From assembly GCF_014207985.1 (NCBI RefSeq), contig NZ_JACHMI010000001.1, positions 6,369,001-6,433,000 of the forward strand: DNA of 64,000 nt. The letters run 5' to 3'. The translations under genes were made by a program, and so were the position numbers. The stretch is from Nonomuraea rubra. GTDB lineage: Bacteria > Actinomycetota > Actinomycetes > Streptosporangiales > Streptosporangiaceae. Position 1 is the stretch's first letter, and each line of letters starts with the position of its first letter. Below are positions 1-7,368 of this stretch, piece after piece. The notes beneath the pieces were generated by a model. The model had not been told where the DNA came from. It made no database searches and saw nothing but the letters and a program-made list of their open reading frames with translations.

Positions 1-521
1 TGCCGGCACCAGTCACGCATCTCCCGCTCCAGCCGGCAACCGGCCAGGCAGGACAGGTACGGCCCGACCCGCTCGCCCGCGCGCAGGAACTCCTCCTCGT
101 CGAGGTCGCCGCGCAGCCGCCGCAGGGTCTGCTCGAAGAAGGCCAGCTTGGCGGCGGCCTCCCCGGCCCGCTCCCGTAGCTGGGCGATCAGCGGGGCCGG
201 GTCCAGCAGGTCCGCGGCGTGCACCTTGACGGCCAGGTCGTCGCGCAGGAGCAGGGGTTTCGCCGGGGTGGCGGCGAAGGCGGCCAGCTCGTCCAGCCCC
301 GCCTGGGTGACCTTGAACACGCGCTTGTTCGGTCGGCCGTGCTGGACGACCTCGCGCCCCGCCACCAGGCCGTCGGCCTCCAGCTTGGTCAGCTCGGCAT
401 AGAGCTGCTGGGGGGCGGCGTACCAGAAGTTCGAGACGCCGACGTCGAAGATCTTCGTGAGCTGGTAGCCGCTGTACTCGCCGTCGAGCAGCGCCGCCAG
501 CACCGCGTGCCGGAGAGCCAT
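1..521 (-). CDS. PadR family transcriptional regulator (3' end cut by window edge)
   Basis: The frame is open from an ATG at 521 to the left edge, about 173 residues. The N-terminus begins MALRHAVLAALLDGEYSGYQ and continues with a PadR-type winged helix (LTKIF...PQQLYAELTKLEADGLV, then a wing with a GRPNKRVFKVT stretch). The distal part is a helical PadR C-terminal dimerisation domain (FFEQTLRRLRGDL). Proteins of this family are ligand-responsive repressors that usually regulate themselves and a neighbouring exporter or enzyme; no such target is visible because the gene faces the window edge. The promoter region carries repeated CTAGTCAT/ATGACTAG half-sites, described separately. Family is clear; function is unknown. 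Confidence 0.85.
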   Translation of the reverse strand, partial: MALRHAVLAALLDGEYSGYQLTKIFDVGVSNFWYAAPQQLYAELTKLEADGLVAGREVVQHGRPNKRVFKVTQAGLDELAAFAATPAKPLLLRDDLAVKVHAADLLDPAPLIAQLRERAGEAAAKLAFFEQTLRRLRGDLDEEEFLRAGERVGPYLSCLAGCRLEREMRDWCR

Positions 522-526
522 CGCTG

Positions 527-564
527 CTAGTCATCTCCATTACTAGTCATGTCGATGACTATAG
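527..564. promoter_or_regulatory. Candidate PadR operator (repeated CTAGTCAT half-sites)
   Basis: Directly upstream of the PadR start are CTAGTCAT at 527-534, CTAGTCAT again at 543-550, and ATGACTATAG at 555-564. The last two form a perfect 7-bp inverted repeat (TAGTCAT, 4-bp spacer, ATGACTA). Three copies of one half-site just upstream of the regulator's own start codon suggest autoregulation. This is inferred from position and symmetry. Confidence 0.5.
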
Positions 565-701
565 GATGGCGCGCCGGCCGTCACAACCGCGCCGAGCGCC
601 TTTACAAAGTAGATCACGCAAGCGTCCCGCTCGAAGTGGTACGTCATCCGCACCCCGGGCCTCCGACGTAGAAGAGGAACAACCCACGCGAGGAGACCGC
701 C

Positions 702-797
702 ATGCGCGCCACCCGGACCACGATGCGACCGAAGCCGGCCCGCCCGCGCCCCGGCCTGGATCTGCGGACGCCGTCCGGGCGCCGGCTCCCCTACTGA
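702..797 (+). CDS. Possible 31-residue basic peptide
   Basis: An ATG at 702 follows a good ribosome site (GAGGAGACC, about 5 nt spacing) and opens a frame of 31 codons ending TGA at 795-797. The product begins MRATRTTMRPKPARPRPG, ends RLPY, and is rich in Arg and Pro. A strong hairpin begins 4 bp after its stop, so the unit ribosome site, ORF and terminator is complete. I do not recognise the peptide; it could be a small protein or a leader-type ORF. It is too short for composition to decide. Confidence 0.35.
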   Translation: MRATRTTMRPKPARPRPGLDLRTPSGRRLPY

Positions 798-800
798 GAA

Positions 801-829
801 CGCCCGCCTCCACACCGCGGAGGCGGGCG
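801..829. terminator. Bidirectional hairpin terminator
   Basis: An 11-bp perfect stem (CGCCCGCCTCC at 801-811 pairing with GGAGGCGGGCG at 819-829) with a 7-nt loop lies between two convergent genes, the 31-codon ORF and ohrR. There is no U tract, as is common in high-GC actinomycetes. Confidence 0.6.
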
Positions 830-863
830 TCAGGTCACTACCGCGGAGGCGGGCGTCAGGTCA
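815..863. repeat. 23-bp direct repeat at the 3' end of ohrR
   Basis: The 23-bp sequence beginning CCGCGGAGGCGGGCGTC occurs at 815-837 and again at 841-863, period 26. The second copy includes the stop codon of the MarR/OhrR gene; the first supplies one arm of the terminator hairpin. The hairpin therefore appears to have used a duplicated gene end. Confidence 0.7.
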
Positions 864-1313
864 GCCCGGGCGGCGGGCGGCCGCGATCACGCGCGTCAGG
901 GACTCGTGCAGGTCCTGCAGCTCGCCGAGGCTCATGCCGAGCCGGTCCACGATCGCGGGCGGGATCTTCTCCGCCTGCTCCCGCAGCGCGCGCCCCTCGG
1001 GGGTGAGGGTCACGGCCAGCGCGCGCTCGTCCTTGCTGCTGCGCTCGCGCCGGATGTAGCCGAGCGCCTCCAGCCGCTTGAGCAGGGGCGACATGGTGCC
1101 GGGGTCGAGCTGGAGCAGCTCCCCCAGTTCCTTGACCGACAGCGGCTCCCGTTCCCAGAGTGCCAGCATCGCCAGGTACTGGGGATGCGTCAGGCCCATG
1201 GGCTGCAGCAGCGGCCGGTAGAGCGCGATCACGCTGCGCGAGGCGATGCTGAGGGCGAAGCACACCTGGCGGTCCAGCGCGAGCAGATCTGTTGCCTCTG
1301 TCACAGGCTCCAT
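861..1313 (-). CDS. ohrR: MarR family regulator, OhrR-type organic hydroperoxide sensor
   Basis: This 150-residue protein matches the OhrR branch of MarR. The sensing-Cys neighbourhood reads LDRQVCFALSIASR (Cys18), followed by YRPLLQPMGLTHPQYLAMLAL and the winged helix with LKRLEALGYIRRERSSKDER. OhrR represses genes for organic peroxide detoxification until its reactive Cys is oxidised. The usual partner, the peroxiredoxin-like ohr gene, is not adjacent. Instead a 59-residue membrane protein is divergent, and the shared 90-bp gap holds an inverted repeat. The start is ATG at 1313. Family and cysteine are seen; the regulated process is inferred. Confidence 0.8.
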   Translation of the reverse strand: MEPVTEATDLLALDRQVCFALSIASRSVIALYRPLLQPMGLTHPQYLAMLALWEREPLSVKELGELLQLDPGTMSPLLKRLEALGYIRRERSSKDERALAVTLTPEGRALREQAEKIPPAIVDRLGMSLGELQDLHESLTRVIAAARRPG

Positions 1314-1336
1314 CGGTGTGCACCTCCGTCGATTGC

Positions 1337-1365
1337 TGATAGCTTACTTGGTGTACAAACTATTA
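1337..1365. promoter_or_regulatory. Candidate OhrR operator
   Basis: An imperfect inverted repeat, TGATAGCTT (1337-1345) and AAACTATTA (1357-1365), matches at 7 of 9 positions across an 11-bp spacer that contains TGTAC. It sits in the divergent promoter region between ohrR and the small membrane gene, so one bound dimer could control both. Confidence 0.4.
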
Positions 1366-1403
1366 GGCCACAAACCGTTTGGGCCCGGCTGGAGGACCTC
1401 CCC

Positions 1404-1583
1404 ATGTTTCACCGCAAGCCGCTGGAGGAGCGCATCGCCGAGCGTCAGGCCAAGCTGCCTCCTCTGAAGGAGGGCAAGCACTTCGAGCACGGGCCGGCGA
1501 AGTTCGTGTTCGTGTCGCTGCTGGTCGCCGTGGCGCTCATGCACTTCGTCGGGCTGGCCGTCGTCATGCACTTCTACTCCTGA
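1404..1583 (+). CDS. Small single-pass membrane protein, 59 residues
   Basis: The start is ATG 1404 behind GGAGGA (1391-1396). The product starts MFHRKPLEERIAERQAKL, a charged amphipathic segment, and ends in one hydrophobic helix (FVFVSLLVAVALMHFVGLAV) with a short tail, so it is probably a single-pass inner-membrane protein. I do not recognise a family. It is divergent from ohrR and shares its promoter region, which suggests control by peroxide stress. Two His residues (MHF, MHFYS) lie at or near the helix. The ribosome site, start and composition support a real gene. Confidence 0.6.
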   Translation: MFHRKPLEERIAERQAKLPPLKEGKHFEHGPAKFVFVSLLVAVALMHFVGLAVVMHFYS

Positions 1584-1585
1584 CG

Positions 1586-2377
1586 TCAGCGGCGGCGGCA
1601 GATCATCATCTCCGTGGTGGGGCTCTCCCTCAGCACGCGGACGAGCCGCCGCTCCAGCGGGAAGAGCAGCGATCCCGCCAGGCCGCCCGTCCACTCGCTC
1701 AGGGTGACCGCGCGCAGGAGACCGCCCCACAGCTTGCGCCAGACGGGGCCCGCGTCGACCTGGGCGTTCATGAGGACGAGCATCGGCATCCGGCGCATCA
1801 CGTCGAACCCGGCCTCGTCGAGCGCCCTGGTGATCCACGGCAGCGTGTGGTTGACCTGGTGGTCGCCGCGCTGCTCGGGCCGCTGCAGGAAGTTCTCCGA
1901 CAGGACGAAGATCCCGCCGGGGCGCAGCGCCGCGGCCACCGAGCCCAGCGCGGCCCGGTAACGGGCGTCGTCGGTGATGTGGAAGAGCATGTCCATGGCC
2001 GAGACCGCGTCGAACGCGCCCCGCTCCAGCGTGTCGCCGGGCTCGGCGATGTCCAGTTCGTGGAACTCCACGCCGGGGAAGCGCCCGCGCAGCCGCTCCA
2101 CCGCCGCCGCCGTGAGGTCGCAGCCGACGATCGACTTGACGCCCAGCCCCTGCCAGCGGCGTACGTAGAAGCCGGTGCCCGAGCCGATGTCGAGCACGCG
2201 GGCGTCGGGCAGGTGGAGGGGCAGGGTGGCGGCCTCGCGGTCGAAGACCTCCGCGCGCACGCGGTACATCCAGGTGTTGAACGCCCGGCCGAGCGCCGCG
2301 TAGCCGACCCCGCTCTCGGTCCAGTCGGACTGCAGGCGCCGCTCCCAGAACCCTTTCAGCTCACCATGCGTCTTCAT
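1586..2377 (-). CDS. Class I SAM-dependent methyltransferase
   Basis: A 263-residue protein with a Rossmann SAM-binding fold. Motif I is RVLDIGSGTGFYVRRW (about residues 60-75); the acidic loop after beta-2 reads GCDLTAAAVERL, and a motif-II-like segment is FDAVSAMDMLFHI. The N-terminal part (FWERRL...YAALGRAFNTWMY) and the C-terminal hydrophobic stretch (GGLAGSLLFPLERRL) resemble small-molecule methyltransferases found next to glycosyl or lipid biosynthetic genes. Substrate cannot be inferred. It is a single gene, with its 3' end two bases from the end of the convergent small membrane gene. Confidence 0.8.
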   Translation of the reverse strand: MKTHGELKGFWERRLQSDWTESGVGYAALGRAFNTWMYRVRAEVFDREAATLPLHLPDARVLDIGSGTGFYVRRWQGLGVKSIVGCDLTAAAVERLRGRFPGVEFHELDIAEPGDTLERGAFDAVSAMDMLFHITDDARYRAALGSVAAALRPGGIFVLSENFLQRPEQRGDHQVNHTLPWITRALDEAGFDVMRRMPMLVLMNAQVDAGPVWRKLWGGLLRAVTLSEWTGGLAGSLLFPLERRLVRVLRESPTTEMMICRRR

Positions 2378-2417
2378 CCAGCAAGGCTAACGGCAGGGAC
2401 GGCGGGCCGTCCGCAGG

Positions 2418-4241
2418 TCAGGCGATCTCGACGTGATCCAGCTCGGCCCAGCGGTTGTGGTGCTGGAAACGCAGCGTGTTCCAGCCGCGGGTCAGCGGCA
2501 GCGAGGCCGTCACCTGGCGCCAGACGTCCCAGCCGTGGTGGGGGTAGTCGAGGGTGAACCGGGTCGAACCGTTCACCGTCACCGTGTGCTGGGCGTCGCC
2601 GTACCCGGCGGCGTAGGTCACGAACGCCGTGTACCGTCCGGTTCTCGGCGCGTACACCCGCAGGTCGACCCGGCTGTCCTCGTGGTCGAGGCCCGCCACG
2701 ACCGTCCCCTGCGACGCTCCGGCGGCGCCGGGGCGGGCGCGCGCCCGGCTGATCTGCCCGGCCTCCGCCTCGTAGCGGACGCGCGGGGCGGTGCGGCCGT
2801 CCCGCTCGGGCGGGGCGTCGAGGGTGCGGGTCCCGCGGAAGGTCTCGCCCGCGACCCGGTAGCCGTGCGCGGCCTCGCCGCCGGTGTGGCCGGGGCCGAC
2901 GTCGAGGGTGTCGGTGGTGGTCCAGGCGCCGTCGATCTGCTGCTCGACGGCGTACGCGAACTCGTTGAAGTCCCACTCCGAGGAGACGAACGTGTTGACG
3001 ACGGCCAGCGTGCCCTGGCCCGCGGTCAGGGACGGCGGGAGGTCGACGTGCTGCTCCGCCCAGCCGCCGAGGCCGTCGGGGAGTGGCTCCCACCGCCCGG
3101 CCGGGGCGCCGTTCAGGGTGATGGTGGCGCGCTGGCGGGAGACGCGGGCGTCCAGGCGGCGGATCAGCCGGACGGGGCCGCCCGCCGGGTCGATCCGTAT
3201 CGTGAAGCGGCTCGACCCGCCGGGGCCGAACGCCCGCCCGTCGTCGGTCACCGTGTCCGGGCCCAGCCACACCACTGCCCCGGCGGCCACGGCCACGGTC
3301 ACGGCGGTGGCCAGCGCGGCGATCAGCGCCACCCCGCGTCGCCGCTCTCGCCCTGTGGCCGGCAGTAGCGCCCTGCGTCCCCGCCTCCGCCCTGCGGCGG
3401 GCACCGGCTCTCCCGCCGCCCGCCCGTCCGACGCAACCGCCGAGGCAGGAAGGGGCGCGGCCACGGGCACGTTCGGGGAGGGCGGAAGCGGCGCGGTAGC
3501 AGGCGCGCCCGGGGGCGGCGGAAGCGGCGCGGTAGCAGGCGCACCCGGGGAAGGCGAGGCCTGGGCGGCGGCGGGCGTGGCCGATCGCGGCGCCTCCGGC
3601 TCATCCGGCCGGTGCTGACCAGGCGAGTATTGACCGGGCGGCTGCTGGCCCGGCGGGTACCAACCGGGCGGAGCCTGGCCGGGTGGCTGCTCACCCGGCA
3701 GGTGCTGGCCGGGCAGGTGCTGGCCGGGCACGTGCTGGCCGGGCGGTGCTGAGGGCCGGTACTGGGCGGGGACGGTCGGCATGCGGGCGAGCCGTACCCG
3801 CTCCCAAGCCCGCTCCCACGCGGGCAGCCGGCGCTCGGGCACCTGGCAGGCCCGCAGGAACGCCAGCATCACCGCCTTGCGCGGAAAGCGCCGCCCCGCC
3901 AGCATGTCGGCGCAGGTGGCGCGGGGCAGCCGGGTGCCGCCCGCCCGGTCGGCCCGCGCCTGCAGCTCCCGCAGCGACACGTCGGCCCGCGCGAACTGCT
4001 CGGCCAGCAGCGCCACCAGCTCCTCATGGCTGTTCACCGACTCCGGCGCGGGCCCGCCGCCCTCCTCCGCCACAGCGGGGAGGCCCCCGCCGCCCGGATC
4101 CCCGCCCGGATCCCCGCCCGGATCCCCGCCCGGATCCCGGCCCGGATCCGCACCCAGACCCGCGGCCGGATCCCCGCCTGCCGACCCCTCGGGCCCCGGC
4201 CCGCTCCTGACCCCGCTCACATCGGAAAGTATACGAATCAT
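2418..4241 (-). CDS. Membrane-anchored HTH protein with extracellular carbohydrate-binding domain
   Basis: 607 residues in four parts. Residues about 1-60 are a Gly/Asp/Pro repeat tract (GDPG units). Residues about 70-155 are a helix-turn-helix-like domain (SLRELQARADRAGGTRLPRAT...FLRACQV), a form common at the start of actinomycete membrane proteins. A long Pro/Gly/Gln linker (PGQHLPGQ units) and Ala/Pro-rich region lead to one transmembrane helix near residue 305. The outer part ends in a CBM6/CBM35-like beta-sandwich (RYEAEAGQISRA... to WRQVTASLPLTRGWNTLRFQ). It may sense glycans outside and act through the inner domain. The ATG at 4241 was chosen; a GTG just before the HTH (near 4036, VNSHEELVALL) could also start it and would omit the repeats. 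Confidence 0.7.
   Translation of the reverse strand: MIRILSDVSGVRSGPGPEGSAGGDPAAGLGADPGRDPGGDPGGDPGGDPGGGGLPAVAEEGGGPAPESVNSHEELVALLAEQFARADVSLRELQARADRAGGTRLPRATCADMLAGRRFPRKAVMLAFLRACQVPERRLPAWERAWERVRLARMPTVPAQYRPSAPPGQHVPGQHLPGQHLPGEQPPGQAPPGWYPPGQQPPGQYSPGQHRPDEPEAPRSATPAAAQASPSPGAPATAPLPPPPGAPATAPLPPSPNVPVAAPLPASAVASDGRAAGEPVPAAGRRRGRRALLPATGRERRRGVALIAALATAVTVAVAAGAVVWLGPDTVTDDGRAFGPGGSSRFTIRIDPAGGPVRLIRRLDARVSRQRATITLNGAPAGRWEPLPDGLGGWAEQHVDLPPSLTAGQGTLAVVNTFVSSEWDFNEFAYAVEQQIDGAWTTTDTLDVGPGHTGGEAAHGYRVAGETFRGTRTLDAPPERDGRTAPRVRYEAEAGQISRARARPGAAGASQGTVVAGLDHEDSRVDLRVYAPRTGRYTAFVTYAAGYGDAQHTVTVNGSTRFTLDYPHHGWDVWRQVTASLPLTRGWNTLRFQHHNRWAELDHVEIA
3610..3748. repeat. Degenerate repeats encoding a PGQ-rich linker
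   Basis: Units built around CTGGCCGGGCAGGTG (minus-strand coding PGQHLPGQ) repeat through this stretch and encode the linker between the HTH and the transmembrane helix of the receptor-like protein. Length variation here would change linker length without breaking the frame. Confidence 0.6.
4096..4149. repeat. 12-bp tandem repeat (GGATCCCCGCCC), about 4.5 copies
   Basis: Four near-identical 12-bp units starting at 4096, 4108, 4120 and 4132, plus a half unit, encode Gly-Asp-Pro-Gly repeats at the N-terminus of the HTH-TM-CBM protein. The 12-bp period keeps the frame, so slippage would be tolerated. Confidence 0.8.
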
Positions 4242-4427
4242 TACTCACCGCGTCCGAGTCTGGCGGCAAAGTGTCCGGGACCGGCGCGCGGGCGGACAGG
4301 TCCGGACGAGTTCGTACGCGTCCGTCTGCCCCTCTGTTGGACACCCCGGCGACCCCGTTTAGCTGGCACAGCGCCGGCCGGGAGCCCCCGGACCACGGCC
4401 ATCCGACACGAGAAAGCAGCAACCATC

Positions 4428-4838
4428 ATGCGTAAGAACCTCCACCGGGCCACCCGCACGTTCAGCCTGCGCGGCACGCTCGTCTCCTGCGGCGTCACCG
4501 CTCTGGCGGTCGTGTCCTGCCTGTCCGCTCCGGCCGCCGCGGCGCCGCTGCATCCTTCGGCCACGGAGCTGCAGCGTGCCAGAGCGGCATGCCCGTCCGG
4601 GCACGTGTGCATCTACCCGGACGAGACCTCCTCCGGCGACCCGGACACCTACTACAGGTACGGCGCCCACAACCTGGAGAACGTCTTCGGCAACCGCCTG
4701 ATCATCAACAACCAGACCGGCGGGGCGGGCTTCCGCCTCTGCGCGGCCTACGGCGGGCAGAACTGCGGCAACCGCCTGGGACCCGGTGAGTACATAGCGA
4801 ACCTGTCGCCGGTCAACTCCATCCTGCTCGAGCCGTAA
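4428..4838 (+). CDS. Secreted small protein resembling peptidase inhibitor family I36
   Basis: 136 residues with a clear Sec signal: basic start MRKNLHRATR, a hydrophobic core and an Ala-rich cleavage region (SAPAAAAP) near residue 40. The mature part starts CPSGHVCIYPD and has four cysteines (ACPSGHVC and RLCAAYGGQNC), the layout of I36-like secreted proteins of actinomycetes. Start ATG 4428 is just upstream of the signal peptide; the frame is open further upstream but without signal-like sequence. A 12-bp-stem terminator follows the stop. The inhibitory role is a family label only. Confidence 0.7.
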   Translation: MRKNLHRATRTFSLRGTLVSCGVTALAVVSCLSAPAAAAPLHPSATELQRARAACPSGHVCIYPDETSSGDPDTYYRYGAHNLENVFGNRLIINNQTGGAGFRLCAAYGGQNCGNRLGPGEYIANLSPVNSILLEP

Positions 4839-4860
4839 CCGGCGCCGTCCACTAGCCGGT

Positions 4861-4892
4861 CAGGCCGGGCCTTCCCCCTGAGGCCCGGCCTG
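4861..4892 (+). terminator. Hairpin terminator after the I36-like gene
   Basis: A perfect 12-bp stem (CAGGCCGGGCCT at 4861-4872 with AGGCCCGGCCTG at 4881-4892) and an 8-nt loop begin 23 bp after the stop codon. Confidence 0.75.
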
Positions 4893-5036
4893 GCCCGTTC
4901 GCCGGGAACGTGGCGGGAATCCGTTGGAAGTTGTCCATTCACCCCGTGGGGCGCCGCTGGACGGCCGCTCTAAGCTGGCGGCGCCCTCGGCCGGGGTCCT
5001 TGTCCCTTCCTTCCACGTTTCGCAGAACGGACCGGA

Positions 5037-5474
5037 ATGTCCATCATCATGCCGATCGTGATCGGGCTGATCGCCGTCACCATCGTCTCTCTCATCCCCG
5101 AGCCGCACCGCCGCCCGCTCAACGCCATCCTGGTCGGCGGCGCGGGCGCGGCCTACCTGAGCGGGTTCGGGCTCGGGTACTGGGAGTTCGTGCTGCCCGT
5201 CGTCATGGCGTACGTCGCCTACCGGGGGCTCAAGAGCTGGACCTGGATCGGCGTCGGCTGGCTGCTGCACACCGTGTGGGACGTCTTCCACCACCTCAAG
5301 GGCAGCCCCATCCTGCCCTTCGCGCACGACTCCTCCTTCGGCTGCGCCATCTGCGACCCGGTGATCGCGCTGTGGTGCTTCGCGGGCGGCCCGTCCATCC
5401 CAGGCCTGATCCGCGCCCGATTCACCCGCGAACCGGCCACCCCGCTCGCCACCGGCCCAGGGCAGCCCGGATAA
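5037..5474 (+). CDS. Small multi-pass membrane protein, DUF6010-like
   Basis: 145 residues with about four hydrophobic helices (IIMPIVIGLIAVTIVSLI at the N-terminus; AILVGGAGAAYLSGFGLG; LPVVMAYVAY; WIGVGWLLHTVWDVFHHL). A conserved-looking C-terminal part reads HDSSFGCAICDPVIALWCF, with His, Asp and Cys residues that could bind metal. It resembles proteins labelled DUF6010; function is unknown. ATG at 5037 has no strong ribosome site. The gene ends 20 bp from the convergent small membrane gene. Confidence 0.65.
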   Translation: MSIIMPIVIGLIAVTIVSLIPEPHRRPLNAILVGGAGAAYLSGFGLGYWEFVLPVVMAYVAYRGLKSWTWIGVGWLLHTVWDVFHHLKGSPILPFAHDSSFGCAICDPVIALWCFAGGPSIPGLIRARFTREPATPLATGPGQPG

Positions 5475-5494
5475 CCCACCGTCCGGGGTCTCCA

Positions 5495-5755
5495 TCAGCG
5501 TCCCGTCCGGGAGCGGCGCGGCGCTTCCGGCTCCGGCCGGTTCGACAACCAGCGCAGCAGGCGGAAGGCACGCTCGCTGATCACCTCGGAGCCGAACAAC
5601 GCGGCGCCGACGACCACGACCGCGACCAGCGCCTCGAACACGACCAGCGTCACTCCGAGCGCGGCATGCACCGACCACGCCAACGCGGGCACGCCAAGGC
5701 CCACCGCTCCGACGCCTGCCGCCCGTACCCAGGCAGCGCGCGCCAAAGGCTCCAT
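5495..5755 (-). CDS. Small membrane protein, 86 residues, unknown
   Basis: The start is ATG 5755 after GGGAGG about 12 nt upstream; a GTG two codons earlier is an alternative. The product has two hydrophobic helices (VGAVGLGVPALAWSVHAALGV and LVVFEALVAVVVVGAALFG), then a basic tail (FRLLRWLSNRPEPEAP). Similar small hydrophobic proteins are common in actinomycetes without assigned function. The frame stays open upstream through the 5.9-kb palindromic repeat, but that extension is repeat-encoded and unlikely to be protein. Confidence 0.55.
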   Translation of the reverse strand: MEPLARAAWVRAAGVGAVGLGVPALAWSVHAALGVTLVVFEALVAVVVVGAALFGSEVISERAFRLLRWLSNRPEPEAPRRSRTGR

Positions 5756-5905
5756 CCCAGCCACCGCCTCCCTCTGGACCCAACCTCCCCTCGTGGTGAG
5801 TCCATGGGGCAATCTGGCGGCATGACGCCTCGGCAAGGACCATACCCGAGTTGTGGCGGGCGTGAAGAGGAAGAGAGCAATCGCTGACGTTCCGGACAGC
5901 GGCCC

Positions 5906-5994
5906 CGTTTCCCGGCCGCCCGCGAGGGAAACCGGAGAGCTGCCCGGCTTCCTGGCCCCCGCGGGGAAACCGGAGAGCTGCCCGGTTTCCCTCG
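5906..5994. repeat. Palindromic/direct repeat array in a gene-free 355-bp gap
   Basis: The gap 5756-6110 has no gene on the plus strand. It holds GGGAAACCGGAGAGCTGCCC-type units at 5925-5946 and 5963-5984 (22-bp identical, period 38). Inverted copies are GTTTCCC at 5906-5912 and CCGGTTTCCCTCGC at 5981-5994, the latter pairing over 14 bp with GCGAGGGAAACCGG from 5921. Alternative hairpins are possible. It could be a REP-like element, a terminator or a control structure ahead of the MFS gene. Confidence 0.6.
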
Positions 5995-6110
5995 CGGACG
6001 CCGGGAGCTCGGCGGACAACCGCTGGTTGTCCGTGCGTGCGCGCCCGTTGTTTGAGCGGGCGGCCCTCTCCCGTGTTGGATCGGCACCCGGTCCGGTCGG
6101 AGGGAGAGGG

Positions 6111-7343
6111 ATGGCGGGCGACGATGGTCTGGGGCGTGACTTCGGCCGGTTGTGGGGGGCCTACGCCACCAGTTCCCTGGGCACGTGGCTGGCGCTGGAC
6201 TCGCTGCCGCTGATCGCCGTCCTCGCGCTGGACGCGAGTGCCGCGCAGCTCTCCTGGATGGCGGCGGCCTCTGGGGCGGCCGGCGCGTTGCTGGCGGTGC
6301 CGCTCGGCCCGTGGGTCGAGTTCCAGCGCAAGCGGCCGCTGATGATCCGGGCCGATCTGGTGCGGTTCCTCGTGCTCATGAGCGTGCCGGCCGCCCACGT
6401 GCTGGGTCTGCTGAGCTACGTGCAACTCCTGGCGGTGGCCATGGTGGTCGCGGTGTCGGACATCGTCTTCGTCGGGGCGAGCGGCGCGCATCTGAAGTCC
6501 CTCGTCCCCGACGGGCACCTGACGCGGGCCAACAGCCGGTTCGAGACCGTCACCTGGGTGTCCACGGCCATCGGCCCGCCGGCGGGTGGCGCGCTCATCG
6601 GCGTGCTCGGGCCGGTCGTCACGGTCGTCCTGAACGCCGTCAGCTATGCGCTGTCCGCGCTGGGCATCCGCGCGATCGCCACGCCCGAGCCCGCTCCGCC
6701 CGCCCGACCCGCCCGGCCTGCCCGGCCTGCCCGGCCTGCCGGGGCAGCCGGCGGCTCCCGCCTGGCGGAGGTGGCCGCGGGCTGGCGCGCGATCGCCGCC
6801 GACCGGGACCTGCGGCTGCTGTTCGCCAACAGCGTGCTGGTGAACGCGCTCATCATGGCCACCGCTCCCCTGCTGCTCCACCTGATGCTGAACGACCTGG
6901 GTTTCACCCCGCTGGAGTACGGGCTCGGCTTCGGCGTCCCCTGCCTCGGGGGCATCGTGGGGGCGCGGCTGTCCCGGCCGCTGGTGCGGCGCTTCGGGGA
7001 GCGGCGGATCCTGCTCGGCTTCGGCGCCGCCCGTGCTGTCTGGCTGGTCGGGTTGGTCTTCGTCGGGCCTGGTACAGGTGGGCTGCTCGTCGTCATGGCG
7101 GTCGAGATGGCCATGATCACGTGTGTCGGGGTGTTCAACCCGGTGCTGGTGACGTACCGGCTGCGCAGGCCGCCGAAGGAGGCGCTGGCCCGCGTCCTCA
7201 CGGCCTGGACGATCTCCAGCCGCGCGGCCATCGCCGCCGCCACCGCCCTGTGGGGCGTGCTGGCCGGCGTCGTCGGCGGACGGGCGGCGATCGCCGTCGC
7301 GGGCGTCCTGCTCATCGGCACCACCGCCCTCCTGCCCCGCTGA
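6111..7343 (+). CDS. MFS transporter
   Basis: 410 residues with 10-12 transmembrane helices, beginning MAGDDGLGRDFGRLWGAYAT, a typical MFS exporter start (the RLW..FSSLG type). The loop between helices 2 and 3 carries basic residues (EFQRKRPLMI). The central cytoplasmic loop contains an ARPARPARPARP repeat from a 9-bp DNA repeat near 6700-6740, followed by LAEVAAGWRAIAADRDLRLLF. This is like the macrolide/drug exporter branch of MFS. Start ATG 6111 has GGAGGGAGAGGG directly upstream. Substrate is unknown. A P-loop protein follows 160 bp downstream. Confidence 0.8.
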   Translation: MAGDDGLGRDFGRLWGAYATSSLGTWLALDSLPLIAVLALDASAAQLSWMAAASGAAGALLAVPLGPWVEFQRKRPLMIRADLVRFLVLMSVPAAHVLGLLSYVQLLAVAMVVAVSDIVFVGASGAHLKSLVPDGHLTRANSRFETVTWVSTAIGPPAGGALIGVLGPVVTVVLNAVSYALSALGIRAIATPEPAPPARPARPARPARPAGAAGGSRLAEVAAGWRAIAADRDLRLLFANSVLVNALIMATAPLLLHLMLNDLGFTPLEYGLGFGVPCLGGIVGARLSRPLVRRFGERRILLGFGAARAVWLVGLVFVGPGTGGLLVVMAVEMAMITCVGVFNPVLVTYRLRRPPKEALARVLTAWTISSRAAIAAATALWGVLAGVVGGRAAIAVAGVLLIGTTALLPR

Positions 7344-7368
7344 CGGGCCAGGCGCCCGAGGGCAGGGC

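Noticed and set aside
3610..3748. Possible CRISPR-like array at the PGQ repeats
   Set aside because: Units are short, degenerate, in frame and coding, with no unique spacers and no cas genes.
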